Source: Parabacteroides massiliensis (GTDB lineage: Bacteria; Bacteroidota; Bacteroidia; Bacteroidales; Tannerellaceae). From it: DNA of 64,000 bases. The stretch lies in NCBI RefSeq assembly GCF_900155425.1, contig NZ_LT700190.1, positions 789,386 to 853,385 on the forward strand, written 5' to 3'. Below the pieces are notes generated by a model that did no database searches, was not told where the DNA came from, and saw nothing but the letters and a program-made list of their open reading frames with translations. This document shows positions 63,752 to 64,000 of the stretch, piece after piece (within the stretch, counting starts at the first letter, position 1; every line of letters begins with the position of its first letter). A program made the position numbers and the translations under genes.

Positions 63752-63822
63752 TGAAAAAGCTGCTTTTCCTGTAATATAACGATCAATTATTTATCAGGGC
63801 GTCAGACGGATTATAAAGCTAT

Positions 63823-63872
63823 GCTTTAGCCTGCCTAACCCATAGCTTTAGCCTGCCTAACCCTATGCTTTA
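63823..63872. repeat. 22-bp tandem repeat, 2.3 copies
   Basis: GCTTTAGCCTGCCTAACCC occurs at 63823-63841 and 63845-63863, followed by a third GCTTTA at 63867-63872; the period is 22 bp. Confidence 0.85.
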
Positions 63873-63913
63873 TTCTTTCAGATCCATTGGGTTATTTACG
63901 GAAAATAACAAAT

Positions 63914-63950
63914 ATTGATTATCAGCTTGTTGAGGTGGCTGATAATCAAT
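63914..63950. repeat. 13-bp perfect stem-loop
   Basis: ATTGATTATCAGC (63914-63926) and GCTGATAATCAAT (63938-63950) pair exactly around an 11-nt loop; no T-run follows directly. It may belong to a gene beyond the window. Confidence 0.75.
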
Positions 63951-64000
63951 AGTGGCTTCTAAACGATAAGAGGCTTTTTATTTACGGGGATATCCAACAG

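Larger units (their letters stand above)
63699..64000. other. Right-edge intergenic region
   Basis: No gene is supported in the last 300 bp. It holds the GLUG operon promoter, a 22-bp tandem repeat and a 13-bp stem-loop, each listed separately. Confidence 0.6.

Overview
The window is chromosomal DNA from a Bacteroidales bacterium, most likely a Parabacteroides species. The genus is inference; the order is well supported. Supporting signs are many matches to the Bacteroidetes promoter -7 element TAnnTTTG (at ddh and HU with a correctly spaced -33 TTTG), a SusC/SusD polysaccharide utilisation locus (PUL) with an ECF sigma/FecR switch, fused SecDF, DUF4468 proteins and a meso-diaminopimelate dehydrogenase.

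Layout. 1-1.4 kb: AT-rich accessory edge with a gene end and three small unrecognised ORFs. 1.7-14 kb: mostly housekeeping genes (ddh, lgt, a flavodiiron protein, nagB, a small TPR protein, topA, argS, HU, two rhomboids plus an EEP-family phosphatase), interrupted at 8.45-8.89 kb by a dense set of intergenic palindromes. 14-24.2 kb: an alpha-mannoside locus in decay: AraC regulator, phosphomannose-isomerase-like protein, an internally deleted ROK kinase, a GH92 lipoprotein, the first 25 or so residues of an MFS transporter, and a GH38 gene split by an IS110-family element. The IS has its own promoter and a structured leader that is a good candidate bridge RNA. 24.2-25.3 kb: non-coding stretch with 15-bp direct repeats, an ATPase gene remnant and a 16-bp inverted repeat at its outer ends. 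25.3-41.3 kb: NfeD-like/flotillin pair, two DUF4468 proteins, secDF, hutI followed by a truncated ftcD, mrp, trmB, two tRNA-Asn genes, a PfkB kinase, an S41 protease and two membrane metallophosphoesterases.

41.3-57.3 kb: one PUL, all on the minus strand. In transcription order: ECF sigma factor, FecR anti-sigma, SusC with an N-terminal STN signalling domain, SusD, DUF3823 lipoprotein, GH130, GH2, GH51, GH78. The enzymes suggest a glycan carrying mannose (or a related beta-linked sugar), arabinofuranose and rhamnose. 57.7-63.7 kb: two large lipoproteins built of GLUG-type repeats; the upstream one carries an unusual helical, hydrophobic insertion. The right edge is non-coding with a 22-bp tandem repeat and a perfect stem-loop.

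The strongest leads are the IS110 leader RNA, which contains a 9-nt match to the sequence spanning the IS/target junction; the helical insertion in the GLUG lipoprotein; the palindrome array between topA and argS; and the inverted-repeat-bounded stretch at 24.2-25.0 kb. All functions are read from sequence alone; no database search was run.
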